Notes: generated by a model not told the origin, from the sequence alone. Positions 51,475 to 60,718 are shown, numbered from the stretch's first letter. The stretch is DNA of 64,000 nucleotides from Gottfriedia acidiceleris (GCF_002128425.1 NZ_NESS01000010.1:62001-126000), one strand, 5' to 3'. Translations and numbers: made by a program.

Positions 51475-53874
51475 TTATTTTCTAATAATATCATATAGTT
51501 CTAATTGATTATTAAGCGCTTTACCCCAAGCTTCCTCATATGTTGATTTTGCATGATCAAATCTCACTACTAAAGCATTTTCTTGTTCCTTGTTTAACAA
51601 TACTTCTTTAATCATTTCCACTCCAGTTCGCTTTACCCATGGAGCAGTTCTTTCTCCGTATACTCCCGTTTCTCGATAATATTGAACGTAAGCCTTTGCC
51701 ATATGAATTACTTCTTCTTCTGTAGTTACAGTAGTTAAAAAATCACATTCTCGAACTTCTGTACCACCATTACCTCCAAAATAAAGCTGGTAGCCATTTT
51801 CTACACAGATTACGCCAAAGTCTTTAGTAAGTACTTCAGCACAATTTCTAGGACATCCTGTAACACCCATTTTCATTTTATGTGGTGTATCAACCATTTC
51901 GATTGCTTTTTCTAATTGGATTCCTAAGCCTAGTGAATCTTGTGTTCCGAATCGACAAAATCTATTGCCGACGCACGACTTAACATTTCTAAGGGACTTA
52001 GAATAAGCATATCCTGAACGCATCCCTAATTCTTGCCAAATTTTTGGTACATCTTCCTTTTTTACACCATATAAACCAACACGGCTCGCACCGGTAACTT
52101 TTACTAAAGGTATGTTGAATTTATTTGCCACCTCACCAAGTTTAATTAATTCATCACCAGTCGTTACGCCCCCATACATACGCGGTACGATTGAGAATGT
52201 CCCATCTTTTTGAATATTTCCTTCCATTCTTTCATTAACGAAGCGTGATGATTTATCATCTTCATAATCATTTGGATACAACATTCTTAAATAATAGTTT
52301 AGAGCTGGACGACATTTTGAACATCCTTCTTCATTTTCAAATCCTAATACAATTCGAATCTCTCTAGGAGTTTGAAGTCCTTTATTTTTGATTTCATTCA
52401 TAACTTCATCACGAGAAAGTGTTGTACATCCACACATACCTGGATTTGCGGCATTTGGATCAAATGTATCTCCTAGTGTAGCTGCTAAAATACTTTTAAC
52501 CATTCCTTTACATTTTCCACATGAAGCACCAGCCTTTGTGCAACTTTTCACATTTTCAAAAGTAGTAAGCTCTTGTTCTAAAATTGATTGAACAATGGTG
52601 CCTTTTGTGACTCCATTACATCCGCAAACTGTATCATTTGCACTCATAGAAAGAACAAAATCTTCACTAGAGTACTCTCCTGATTTATGCAGTATAGAAG
52701 CACTTGTATATTCTTTTATATTCGTTTCATTTTTCAACATATTAAATAATCGATTTCCATCCGATGCATCACCATATAAAACTACTCCAACTACTTTTTC
52801 ATCTTTCACGATTACTTTTTTGTATAGCCTAGCAAATTGGTCATTTATAATGATCGCTTGCATATCTTCTTCTTCATGGATTAATCCACCTGAGAATAAA
52901 TCACATCCAGATACTTTTAACTGAGTTGATAAAATGCTTCCTTTATATCCATTCGTTGAATTACCAGTCATATGATCAGCAAGCACAATTCCTTGTTCGT
53001 ACAACGGTGCTACTAAACCATAAGTAGTTCCGTTATGTTCGGCACATTCACCTATTGCATAAATTGATCGTTCAGAAGTTTGCATAAAATCGTTAACAAC
53101 AATTGCACGGTTTGCAACTAGTCCAGCTTCTTTTGCTAAAGAAATATTAGGTCTTATTCCGACAGCCATTACGACTAAATCACAATCTAAAGAAGTACCA
53201 TCTGAAAAACTAATTCCTTCTACACGGTTTGTTCCATTTATTGAAATCGTTTGTTTCTCCATTAAAAAATTCATACCCTGTTTTTCTAAATCTTTTTTTA
53301 GCATTTTTGCAGCTGTTGCATCTAATTGTTGTTCCATTAATGTAGGTAGTAGATGAACAATATGTACTTCCATACCTCGATCAATCAATCCTCTTGCTGC
53401 CTCTAATCCTAATAAGCCACCTCCAATTACTACGGCTTTTTTATATTTTTTTGCATAATCTATCATTAATTCAGTATCTTGAATTGTTCGGAAACCGATT
53501 ACTCCATTTAAATCATTACCTGGAATCGGCAAGATAAACGCACTGGAACCAGTAGCTATAATAAGTTCATCATAATAAATCGTTTTTCCTTTTTCTGTTT
53601 CTACTGTTTTTCCTGCAGGTGATATTTTCGTAACTTTTTCGTTTGTTAGTAGTGTAATTTGATTCTCAGTATACCAATCCCAATCATTAATATTGATTTC
53701 ATCGATAGTTGTTTTTCCTTGTAATACATTTGATAACATGATCCTGTTATAGTTTGGATAAGGTTCATCGCCAATTATTGTGATCTCAAATAAATTTTTA
53801 TTCCTTTTTAGAATTTCTTCTATACAACGAACTCCTGCCATACCATTACCGATCATCAATAATTTTCTTTTCAT
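51475..53874 (-). CDS. nasD: Assimilatory nitrite reductase large subunit (NADH)
   Basis: A 799-aa enzyme that reduces nitrite to ammonium. N-terminal FAD/NADH part (IGNGMAGVRCIEEIL, VIGGGLLGLEAARGL), two BFD-like [2Fe-2S] segments (CGCNGVTKG with CTKAGASCGKC; CGCTTLSRDE with EEGCSKCRPAL), then a ferredoxin-like and siroheme/4Fe-4S domain with CVGNRFCRFG and GCPRNC supplying the four cluster cysteines. All cofactor residues look intact. First gene of nasD-nasE-nasF-sirB-nirC; the promoter holds a perfect Rex-type palindrome. Confidence 0.95.
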   Translation of the reverse strand: MKRKLLMIGNGMAGVRCIEEILKRNKNLFEITIIGDEPYPNYNRIMLSNVLQGKTTIDEININDWDWYTENQITLLTNEKVTKISPAGKTVETEKGKTIYYDELIIATGSSAFILPIPGNDLNGVIGFRTIQDTELMIDYAKKYKKAVVIGGGLLGLEAARGLIDRGMEVHIVHLLPTLMEQQLDATAAKMLKKDLEKQGMNFLMEKQTISINGTNRVEGISFSDGTSLDCDLVVMAVGIRPNISLAKEAGLVANRAIVVNDFMQTSERSIYAIGECAEHNGTTYGLVAPLYEQGIVLADHMTGNSTNGYKGSILSTQLKVSGCDLFSGGLIHEEEDMQAIIINDQFARLYKKVIVKDEKVVGVVLYGDASDGNRLFNMLKNETNIKEYTSASILHKSGEYSSEDFVLSMSANDTVCGCNGVTKGTIVQSILEQELTTFENVKSCTKAGASCGKCKGMVKSILAATLGDTFDPNAANPGMCGCTTLSRDEVMNEIKNKGLQTPREIRIVLGFENEEGCSKCRPALNYYLRMLYPNDYEDDKSSRFVNERMEGNIQKDGTFSIVPRMYGGVTTGDELIKLGEVANKFNIPLVKVTGASRVGLYGVKKEDVPKIWQELGMRSGYAYSKSLRNVKSCVGNRFCRFGTQDSLGLGIQLEKAIEMVDTPHKMKMGVTGCPRNCAEVLTKDFGVICVENGYQLYFGGNGGTEVRECDFLTTVTTEEEVIHMAKAYVQYYRETGVYGERTAPWVKRTGVEMIKEVLLNKEQENALVVRFDHAKSTYEEAWGKALNNQLELYDIIRK

Positions 53875-53891
53875 CTCTTCTGTCCCCCAGT

Positions 53892-53920
53892 ATTATTTGT
53901 GAAATATTTCACAAATTCAA
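53892..53920 (-). promoter_or_regulatory. nas promoter with a Rex/FNR-type palindrome in its spacer
   Basis: On the minus strand TTGAAT (53920-53915) and AATAAT (53897-53892) are separated by exactly 17 nt. The spacer is almost filled by TTGTGAAATATTTCACAA (53897-53914), a full match to the Rex consensus TTGTGAA-N4-TTCACAA, extended to a 22-bp palindrome (53895-53916). It also fits TGTGA-N6-TCACA of FNR, but a site between -35 and -10 suits a repressor. Confidence 0.7.
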
Positions 53921-54054
53921 CTAAAAAAAATCATAAACTTTTTATTAATTGTTTTTTCTTTACCAAATACAATTTTAGTATAACTGATAAAGTAATTTTT
54001 CAAAGGATATTATTTGACAATATTTTGAACATGATCATCCATTTTTACTAAAGA

Positions 54055-54084
54055 ACCTCTAAAGGTAAATTTGCCTAAAGAGGT
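54055..54084 (-). terminator. Possible terminator of the DUF1801 gene
   Basis: Stem ACCTCT/AGAGGT with an inner AGG/CCT step and a short AT loop, 8 nt after the stop. The following T-tract is weak. Confidence 0.45.
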
Positions 54085-54091
54085 CACGAGC

Positions 54092-54481
54092 TTATTTTTT
54101 CTTTTTTAATTTCTCTTCTGCTTTTTTTATATCCTCAATTTCTCTATACTTTACAATCTTTTTTATCAAATCAAATGGAAGTGGATCGTTTATTGGAAAT
54201 TGTACAGATCCTTTAGCACCTTTATAAGCTAATAATTCTTGTTTAAATGCTGCAATTCCATTAGCTCCCGGGTAAAATCCAATGTGATTTTTAAATGCAG
54301 CAAAATGTACTAAATTTTTATTTAGTGCAAATGTAGGCATTTGATAACTAATTCTTTCAACTGCATTTGGAACAACTTCTTTTACAACCTTTCTTAAAGC
54401 TTGTAATGTTTCCTGAACATCAGGCTGAAATTGTAAAATATACTCATCAATCGTTTCAAATGTCTTTTTAGTATTAACCAT
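54092..54481 (-). CDS. DUF1801 (YdhG/Fra-like) protein
   Basis: A 129-aa protein of the DUF1801 family: TIDEYILQFQPDVQETLQAL at residues 10-29, ERISYQMPTFALN, FKNHIGFYPGANGIAAF and the C-terminal Lys-rich helix. B. subtilis Fra (YdhG), a frataxin-like iron chaperone, belongs to this family, so iron supply to Fe-S or heme enzymes is possible. It follows the MFS gene by 18 nt on the same strand. Confidence 0.85.
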   Translation of the reverse strand: MVNTKKTFETIDEYILQFQPDVQETLQALRKVVKEVVPNAVERISYQMPTFALNKNLVHFAAFKNHIGFYPGANGIAAFKQELLAYKGAKGSVQFPINDPLPFDLIKKIVKYREIEDIKKAEEKLKKKK

Positions 54482-54499
54482 AAATTCTCCTTTAACAAT

Positions 54500-55738
54500 T
54501 TATCCTGCTTTTTCTGTTTTGTCTCCAGAAAGTGAATTAATTTTTCTAAGTGAAGGGAATAAATACATCCATAGTCCAGCTACAATTAATGTTCCAAGTC
54601 CTCCCACAAATGCCGCTGGTACAGCACCAATTAACCCAGCCATCGTACCAGATTCAAATTCTCCTAGCTGATTTGAAGTTCCAATAAATAGCGAATTTAC
54701 TGCATTTACTCTTCCTCTCATATCGTCCGGTGTCTGTAGCTGAACTAGCGATGAACGAATTACTACGCTGACTACATCTGAAGCTCCAATTATAAATAAT
54801 GAAATTAATGAGATGACTAAGTTTGTTGAAATTGCAAATAGCATCGTTGCCAATCCAAATATGCCTAAAGCACCAAATAATATTGGACCATATGATCTTT
54901 TAAGTGGAGAATAAGCTAATATTAAAGACATAATTAATGCTCCGACAGCTGGTGCAGTCCGCATCAGACCTAAGCCCCAAGCTCCTGTATGTAAAATATC
55001 TTGCGCATAAATTGGTAAAAGTGCAGTAGCTCCTCCAAGTAAAACGGCAAATAAATCAAGCGAAATAGTCCCTAAAATAATTGGGTGCTTATAAACAAAT
55101 TCTAACCCCATTAGCATTGTACGTATTGTTACTGGCTCTGATTTACGGATAAATTGACTATCTAATTTAATAATATAAGTTAGGAATGATGAAAGTAATA
55201 AAGCTATTGCTGACGTTGCATATACGTATGCCGGTCCTACTGAAAATAATACACCACCAAGAGATGGCCCTAATATTTGTGCTGTTTGACCTGCAGATGT
55301 ACTCCAAGAAATAGCTTGCTGTAAAATAGATTTTGGCACTACTTGAGGTAATAAGGCCGAAGAAGCAGGTCCTTCAAATGATCGGCATGCACCGAGTATA
55401 AAAGCCGCAATTAATATTTCTTCTCTGCTAAGCCAATTAGCAAAATTTCCATATAAAAGAAGTCCTGCTATTATAGCTTCTACCATTTGGCATATGAAAA
55501 CAATTTTCCGACGATCAACTCTGTCAGCGACTTGACCAACTACTAAAGTGAGTAAGACCATTGGAATAAATTGTGCCAAACCTACTAGACCAAGACTAAA
55601 TGCGTCATGTGTTAAATCATACATTTGCCATCCAATCGCTACGGATAGCATCTGAAATGAAGTCGAAGTAAGCATTCGTGAGATCCAGAAATTCGTGAAT
55701 GAAGTCCCTTTAAATATAGATTTTTTTGATGCAAACAA
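54500..55738 (-). CDS. MFS transporter (EntS-like, DHA3 group)
   Basis: A 412-aa transporter with twelve predicted helices. Motif A is clear (GQVADRVDRRKIVFICQ, residues 67-83), as is FIPMVLLTLVVG. The long conserved region MRGRVNAVNSLFIGTSNQLGE near residue 340 is typical of the DHA3/EntS type, whose members export siderophores or macrolide-like drugs. Forms a probable operon with the DUF1801 gene. Substrate unproven; a link to iron would fit its partner. Confidence 0.87.
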   Translation of the reverse strand: MFASKKSIFKGTSFTNFWISRMLTSTSFQMLSVAIGWQMYDLTHDAFSLGLVGLAQFIPMVLLTLVVGQVADRVDRRKIVFICQMVEAIIAGLLLYGNFANWLSREEILIAAFILGACRSFEGPASSALLPQVVPKSILQQAISWSTSAGQTAQILGPSLGGVLFSVGPAYVYATSAIALLLSSFLTYIIKLDSQFIRKSEPVTIRTMLMGLEFVYKHPIILGTISLDLFAVLLGGATALLPIYAQDILHTGAWGLGLMRTAPAVGALIMSLILAYSPLKRSYGPILFGALGIFGLATMLFAISTNLVISLISLFIIGASDVVSVVIRSSLVQLQTPDDMRGRVNAVNSLFIGTSNQLGEFESGTMAGLIGAVPAAFVGGLGTLIVAGLWMYLFPSLRKINSLSGDKTEKAG

Positions 55739-55914
55739 TCAAACTCTCCCCTTTTTAACTCTTACAAATAGCAGATTGAATATTTATACTATTGATGAAA
55801 TTTAAATACAAATCATTATACTATTTTTACTCTGAAATTGTGGATTAATTCAACTTACATTAAGTGAATTTTAATAATTGGAAAAGAGCTCATTCAATTT
55901 TCTAAACAGTGTCT
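55739..55914. other. Promoter region of the MFS gene, nothing distinct
   Basis: AT-rich 175 nt between the MFS start and a tandem repeat. No hairpin or small gene stands out. The GGGGAG ribosome binding site of the MFS gene lies at its left end. Confidence 0.35.
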
Positions 55915-56085
55915 TATGAGTAAGTTATTTTCAATTTCTCGCTTTTTTACTTACTCATGAACTCCCTATGAGTCACTATATTTCTTCTTTTTGCCTTTTT
56001 ACTTACTCATGAATCTTCCATGAGTCATTAAACTTCTTCTCTTTGCTTTTTTACTTTCTCATGAACTATTTATGCGTAGGTATTC
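55915..56085. repeat. Tandem repeat, 52-bp period, three copies plus a partial fourth
   Basis: Units start at 55915, 55967, 56019 and (partial) 56071, exactly 52 bp apart. By hand count units 1 and 2 agree at about 37 of 52 positions, and units 2 and 3 at about 41 of 52. The conserved block is TTTTTACTTACTCATGAA. Across each junction ACTCAT(G) can pair with (C)ATGAGT, so each unit can form a hairpin. It lies between the MFS gene and the monooxygenase operon terminator. Confidence 0.8.
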
Positions 56086-56137
56086 AACAAATCTCAATAC
56101 ATTTTTCAATATTGACAATGTGATATGTCAACACGTC

Positions 56138-56170
56138 GAAAAACACTTCTCTATTAAAGAAGTGTTTTTC
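56138..56170 (-). terminator. Terminator of the esterase-monooxygenase operon
   Basis: Perfect 13-bp stem (56138-56150 with 56158-56170; core AAACACTTCT/AGAAGTGTTT), 7-nt loop, 16 nt after the monooxygenase stop; it gives a T-run on both strands. Confidence 0.9.
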
Positions 56171-56185
56171 AGAGTAGTAATCTAA

Positions 56186-57808
56186 TTAATGAACTGCAGT
56201 TGAAGTTAAAACAAATCCTTCATATCCATTTGTAGCTATTTCATCGCATTTTTTGCGATATGCCCCTACCCCTCCAAGGTAAATTTGAAATCCTCGTGGT
56301 TTTCCTTTAATATTTGCCCCGGTGTACCATGAATCTGTTTTTGTGAATAGTGTTGCCTCTGCAACTTCCCTACAATGTCGACTCCAGTCATTCTCTGCAT
56401 CAATATTAGCTTCAATAATATCAATTTCATTTGTACGTAAGAACTGTATACAATCAGCAATCCATTCTACATGTTGCTCGATTGACACTGGCATGTTGCT
56501 AAGTACTGAAGGACTTTCAGGGCCAGTAATCATAAACATATTAGGGAAGCCAGCATTAGCAATTCCAAGATATGTTCTCGTTTGTGCACCACCGTCCCAT
56601 TTTTCTTTCAAACTAACTCCATCTTTTCCTTTAATTTCAATCTTCATCAATGGTCCAGTCATTCCATCATACCCAGTAGCAAATACAATAACATCTAGTT
56701 CATATTCATTGTTATTAGTTTTCAACCCATTAGGAGTTATTGATTCAATTGGATCGTTTTTAACATCAACTAATGATACATTTTCACGATTATATGTTTC
56801 GTAATAATTCGTATCAATAATTGGACGTTTTGTACCATAGTAGTAATATGGCATTAATTTTTTGGCAACTTCTGGATCATTTACGATTTCACAAATTTTT
56901 GATCTAATAAATTCAGCAACTGTCTTGTTTGCTCTTTCATCGATTGTCAGATCAGTGAAAGCTCCAAAAAGACCAAGTCCACCATTTTTCCAATTTTCTT
57001 CATAGATTTGATTTCTTTTTAATTCATTAACCTCTAAAGCAGATTGAGTAGCAGGTACAACCGGTTGGCCACCGATCGATTCTCTCATTTGTTTTTTAAT
57101 ATCTTTGAAGTTTGCTTTAGTTTTTCTTATATAATCCGGGTCATATAGATGGTTTCTTGCTGGTGCACTATATTGAGGTGTACGCTGGAATACAGTCAGA
57201 TGACCAGCCTGCTGGGCAATGACTGGAATAGCTTGTACACCGCTCGATCCAGTTCCAATAATTCCAACACGTTTACCTTTAAAATCGACATCCTTATTTC
57301 GTGGCCAGTGCCCTGTATGATACCATTCCCCATTGAACGATTCAATCCCTTTGAAGTTAGGTATATTTGCCGCTGATAAACAACCTACACCAGTAATAAA
57401 ATATTTAGCTGTTACATTCGTATGATCGTCTAAATTAATCTTCCATATATTCTTTTTCTCATCATATTGAGCTGATTGTACTCTTGTATTAAATTGAATA
57501 TCTGTACGTAAATTAAATTTATCTGCAACAAAATTCAAATATCTTAATATTTCAGGCTGCTCAGGATATCTAGAAGTCCAAGTCCATTCATTATATAATT
57601 CTTCCGAAAAAGTATAATTATAGTAAACACTTTCTGAATCACATCTTGCGCCTGGGTAACGATTCCAAAACCATGTTCCACCTACACCTTCACCTACTTC
57701 ATATACACGAGTCGAGAGTCCATCCTCTCGTAAGCGGTGAAGCATATATAGCCCCGAAAAACCAGCACCAATTACAACAGCATCAAAATGTTGAATGTTA
57801 TTTTTCAT
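56186..57808 (-). CDS. Baeyer-Villiger flavin monooxygenase
   Basis: A 540-aa class B monooxygenase using FAD, NADPH and O2 to turn ketones into esters or lactones. Seen: first Rossmann motif VIGAGFSGLYML, GVGGTWFWNRYPGARCD, the Baeyer-Villiger fingerprint FNGEWYHTGHWP and second Rossmann motif GIIGTGSSGVQ, and FATGYDGMTG near residue 380. GGGAGG precedes the ATG at 57808; an ATG seven codons upstream is less likely. It is downstream of an esterase gene (54-nt gap), so ketone to ester to alcohol plus acid is a likely pathway. Confidence 0.93.
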   Translation of the reverse strand: MKNNIQHFDAVVIGAGFSGLYMLHRLREDGLSTRVYEVGEGVGGTWFWNRYPGARCDSESVYYNYTFSEELYNEWTWTSRYPEQPEILRYLNFVADKFNLRTDIQFNTRVQSAQYDEKKNIWKINLDDHTNVTAKYFITGVGCLSAANIPNFKGIESFNGEWYHTGHWPRNKDVDFKGKRVGIIGTGSSGVQAIPVIAQQAGHLTVFQRTPQYSAPARNHLYDPDYIRKTKANFKDIKKQMRESIGGQPVVPATQSALEVNELKRNQIYEENWKNGGLGLFGAFTDLTIDERANKTVAEFIRSKICEIVNDPEVAKKLMPYYYYGTKRPIIDTNYYETYNRENVSLVDVKNDPIESITPNGLKTNNNEYELDVIVFATGYDGMTGPLMKIEIKGKDGVSLKEKWDGGAQTRTYLGIANAGFPNMFMITGPESPSVLSNMPVSIEQHVEWIADCIQFLRTNEIDIIEANIDAENDWSRHCREVAEATLFTKTDSWYTGANIKGKPRGFQIYLGGVGAYRKKCDEIATNGYEGFVLTSTAVH

Positions 57809-57862
57809 TTCAGATCCTCCCTCTTTCAATAGATTTTTTCATCTTTTTTTACAAACTACAAC

Positions 57863-58813
57863 TTATCTTTTATTTAAAACTGTTTGATCCACTTTAGTTA
57901 AAAACTCATCAATTCGATTGATTGATTCTTTAATTCGCTGAGGAAAAACTGCCATATTTGTAAAGTATCCGTGAACCAGTCCTTGTTCACAATGTATATC
58001 TACATTTACTCCTGCGTCTCTTAAACGTTGACCATATTCATTTCCTTCATCGCGGAGTACATCATTTTCAGCAGTAATAATAAGTGCAGGAGGTAAGTTA
58101 CTTAAATCTTCAGCTTCAAGTGGTGAAACATATTTATTTCTAGCATCCTCTTTTGAATTTATATAATGATTACCAAACCAAATCATTAAATCTCGATCAA
58201 GTCCATAGCCTTCCTGGAAATCTAGATAAGATTTTGTATCATATGTTAAAGCTGTCACCGGATAAACAAGCACTTGGGCTACAATTTTTGGTCCGTTTTG
58301 ATCTTTAGCAGCTTTTGAAACAACCGCAGCAAGATTCCCACCTGCACTATCTCCTCCCACGACTATATTGGAAGCGTTTCCATTAAATTCTTTAGCATGT
58401 TCACTTACCCAATTTAATGCTGCATACGAATCTTCAAATGGGATTGGAAACTTGTGTTCTGGAGCAAGTCGATAATCTACAGAAACAACTATTCTTTTTG
58501 TTCGATTAGCAAGCATCCTACAACTTGCATCTGAAGTTTCTAAGTCCCCTAATACCCATCCGCCACCATGGTAATAGACAAATACAGGTAATGGCCCTTC
58601 ACCTTCAGGAGTATAAATTCTGATTTTAATTTGTTCATCTTGTCCAACTTGAATTTGCTTATCTTCAACTTTTGCTAATGGAGCAAGTTCTACTTCAACT
58701 GGTGGAACATTTGAAAACATTTCTCTTACAGCCACTGGTTCCATTTTGTGAATCGCTGGCAATTGATTAAACATCTCCACATATGCTTTTGCTTTTGGAT
58801 CTAAATTAGCCAA
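57863..58813 (-). CDS. Alpha/beta hydrolase, hormone-sensitive-lipase (esterase) family
   Basis: A 316-aa esterase. Oxyanion motif YYHGGGWVLGD (His82), nucleophile GGDSAGGN (Ser156), acid region ITAENDVLRDEG and catalytic His in LVHGYFTNM. All catalytic residues are present. TTG start with AAAGGAAG upstream. It precedes the Baeyer-Villiger monooxygenase and would hydrolyse the ester that enzyme makes. A LuxR-type regulator is encoded divergently. Confidence 0.92.
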   Translation of the reverse strand: MANLDPKAKAYVEMFNQLPAIHKMEPVAVREMFSNVPPVEVELAPLAKVEDKQIQVGQDEQIKIRIYTPEGEGPLPVFVYYHGGGWVLGDLETSDASCRMLANRTKRIVVSVDYRLAPEHKFPIPFEDSYAALNWVSEHAKEFNGNASNIVVGGDSAGGNLAAVVSKAAKDQNGPKIVAQVLVYPVTALTYDTKSYLDFQEGYGLDRDLMIWFGNHYINSKEDARNKYVSPLEAEDLSNLPPALIITAENDVLRDEGNEYGQRLRDAGVNVDIHCEQGLVHGYFTNMAVFPQRIKESINRIDEFLTKVDQTVLNKR

Positions 58814-58954
58814 TTTACATCTTCCTTTCAGTGAATTTTAATTTACTTTCGAGATCCTATATCTCAAAAAGCCTACCTAAAGAATATAATTTTTTGTATA
58901 ATTAGAATATTCCTAATTTTGAATATGCAATATCCCTAAAAAGGAGATGATAAT

Positions 58955-59650
58955 GTGGTTTCTGACTATACCATTCAAGAACATATTCGAAAACTTGAAG
59001 TCAGTACAAGTCATGAAGAACATATGTATAAGATTCTCGATATTTATATGAATCTTTTTCCCGTACAAAATGCTTATTTATTTAGATATTCTCCTTTTGG
59101 ATTTTTAGGCGAAGGCATTATATTGATTACGAATGATGGATTATCACATATTCGTGAGATAAGAGATGATATTCGTTCGCTCCCGATCATCTTTTCAGCA
59201 ATTTGTGAGAGAAAAGCAAAGTATTGTTCAGGGATAGAATACTTAAAACAAACGAGTAGTAAGTACATCTTCCCTTCTAGTGTAAACTCGATGATTGCTG
59301 TGCCAATCTGTTTCGGATCTGTTGTAGTCGGTTATATTTGTTCAACAGAATTTAAGGATGAACTTAAAATGGATGATAAACTTCTCTCTTCATTTACATA
59401 CTATGGTAAGTTAATTGGGAAATTTTTAGAAAATACAACAGGGACATATCATTCAATAATTTTAAGTAAAAGAGAATTAGAGGTAATGAAACGAATTGCA
59501 TGGGGCGAAAGCACAAAAGAGATGGCAGATTCCATGAATATTAGTGAACTTACGGTAAAACAATATGTAAAATCGGCTATAAAAAAACTTGGTGCTAATA
59601 ATCGCTCTCATGCTGTTGGTGAATTAATTCGAAAAGGAATTATTTCTTAA
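58955..59650 (+). CDS. LuxR-family regulator with a GAF-like sensor domain
   Basis: A 231-aa protein. Residues about 1-155 resemble a GAF-type sensor (MYKILDIYMNLFPVQNAYLF, SMIAVPICFGSVVVGYI). Residues 165-231 are a LuxR helix-turn-helix: LSKRELEVMKRIAWGESTKEMADSM, then LTVKQYVKSAIKKLGANNRSHAV. GTG start with AAAAGGAG. Divergent from the esterase/monooxygenase operon over 140 nt, so it probably activates it in response to the substrate. A weak dyad ATTAG/CTAAT lies in the shared region. Confidence 0.82.
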   Translation: MVSDYTIQEHIRKLEVSTSHEEHMYKILDIYMNLFPVQNAYLFRYSPFGFLGEGIILITNDGLSHIREIRDDIRSLPIIFSAICERKAKYCSGIEYLKQTSSKYIFPSSVNSMIAVPICFGSVVVGYICSTEFKDELKMDDKLLSSFTYYGKLIGKFLENTTGTYHSIILSKRELEVMKRIAWGESTKEMADSMNISELTVKQYVKSAIKKLGANNRSHAVGELIRKGIIS

Positions 59651-59686
59651 AAACCTTTTTGAAAGCACTTTTAAACCCCAAAAAAA

Positions 59687-59714
59687 CACTAGTCTTTTTT
59701 AGAAAAGATTAGTG
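59687..59714 (-). terminator. Terminator between convergent regulators
   Basis: Stem ACACTAGTCTTTT with AAAAGATTAGTGT (one mismatch on the plus strand), followed by a seven-base T-run on the minus strand. It serves the NarL-type gene after a 100-nt tail and probably the LuxR gene in the other direction. Confidence 0.65.
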
Positions 59715-59812
59715 TCAGAGTGTTGAAATATAAAATAGTCAAAAGTGAAAAAGTAAATTAATCGAACAAGTTACAATTTTCACCAGCATAACAGATTAGT
59801 GTCATTTCTTAA

Positions 59813-60490
59813 TTAATCAAGCGAAATCCAATTTTTTTTCAATGCAAAAATCACAGCATTTAATCTGTCTGAAACCTGTAATTTTTGGATTATATTTGAA
59901 ACATGATTTTTAACAGTTTTACTTGAAATAAATAATTCAGAACCTATTTGAATATTAGAATAACCTCGAGCTAAAAGTTGTAAAATTTCAATTTCTCTTT
60001 TTGTCAGAAGATTATTCATAGTTTCATAATCTAGTTCTTTCTTTTTCTTTCCATTCTCAAGAAGTCGAGTATTTTCTTGAATGATTAAATTTGTTAATCG
60101 AGAATCTAAAAAGAACTGACCCTCTTGAACTTGTCTTACAATATAAAGTAAATATTGCTCATCAATGTCAGTTAAGCAAATTCCATTTACCCCAATCTTC
60201 ATTAAACTCTCTATTTCGTTATAATCTAAGTTATTCTTAATGATTACGATATTAATGTTCTGATCACGTAACTTTAAAAGCTGTGATTTAATTCCCATCT
60301 CTTCATTTTTCACATGACAAATAAAAAATGTTTCATTTAAATCGCTTATATTAATTTGATGGAAATCTATTTTTCTAGCATCCAGATTATGATGTTTTAA
60401 AATTGTACAAATTCCAGATACGAAAAGAGTATTTTCAACAAAAATAAATGTTTTTTTTTCGTGATGATTAAAATCATTATTAGCAAACAT
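59813..60490 (-). CDS. NarL/LuxR-type regulator with a degenerate receiver domain
   Basis: About 225 aa. The N-terminal part has the size and strand pattern of a receiver, but the acidic pair is replaced by Glu-Asn (FVENTLF, residues 19-20) and no Asp lies at the phosphorylation position (FFICHVKNEE, about 55-64). The late receiver helix GVNGICLTDIDEQYL and the C-terminal HTH (LTKREIEILQLLARGYSNIQIG, then ISSKTVKNHVSNIIQKL) are normal. So it is probably a phosphorylation-independent regulator. No kinase gene is adjacent. The ATG at 60490 is preferred to a TTG upstream. Confidence 0.8.
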   Translation of the reverse strand: MFANNDFNHHEKKTFIFVENTLFVSGICTILKHHNLDARKIDFHQINISDLNETFFICHVKNEEMGIKSQLLKLRDQNINIVIIKNNLDYNEIESLMKIGVNGICLTDIDEQYLLYIVRQVQEGQFFLDSRLTNLIIQENTRLLENGKKKKELDYETMNNLLTKREIEILQLLARGYSNIQIGSELFISSKTVKNHVSNIIQKLQVSDRLNAVIFALKKNWISLD

Positions 60491-60718
60491 TTTTATTCCC
60501 AACCTTCAACAGATACTATATACAATTACTGATATTTAATCGACTAATCCTAATTATTCCTATAAATTTAAATGGAATTAAATAGTATTTTACATCGTTT
60601 ATGACAGAAATTATATTTCAGATATGTTAAGCTATTGTTAAGTAATACTTAACAAAGTAACACACTTAAATAGATTAAACTATTGATAGGATAAAATGTT
60701 TTTTATTAGGAGGTTAAT

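Noticed and set aside
55915-56085. Regularly spaced repeats that could suggest a CRISPR array
   Set aside because: The whole 52-bp unit repeats, including the between-block part, so there are no unique spacers, and no cas genes are near.
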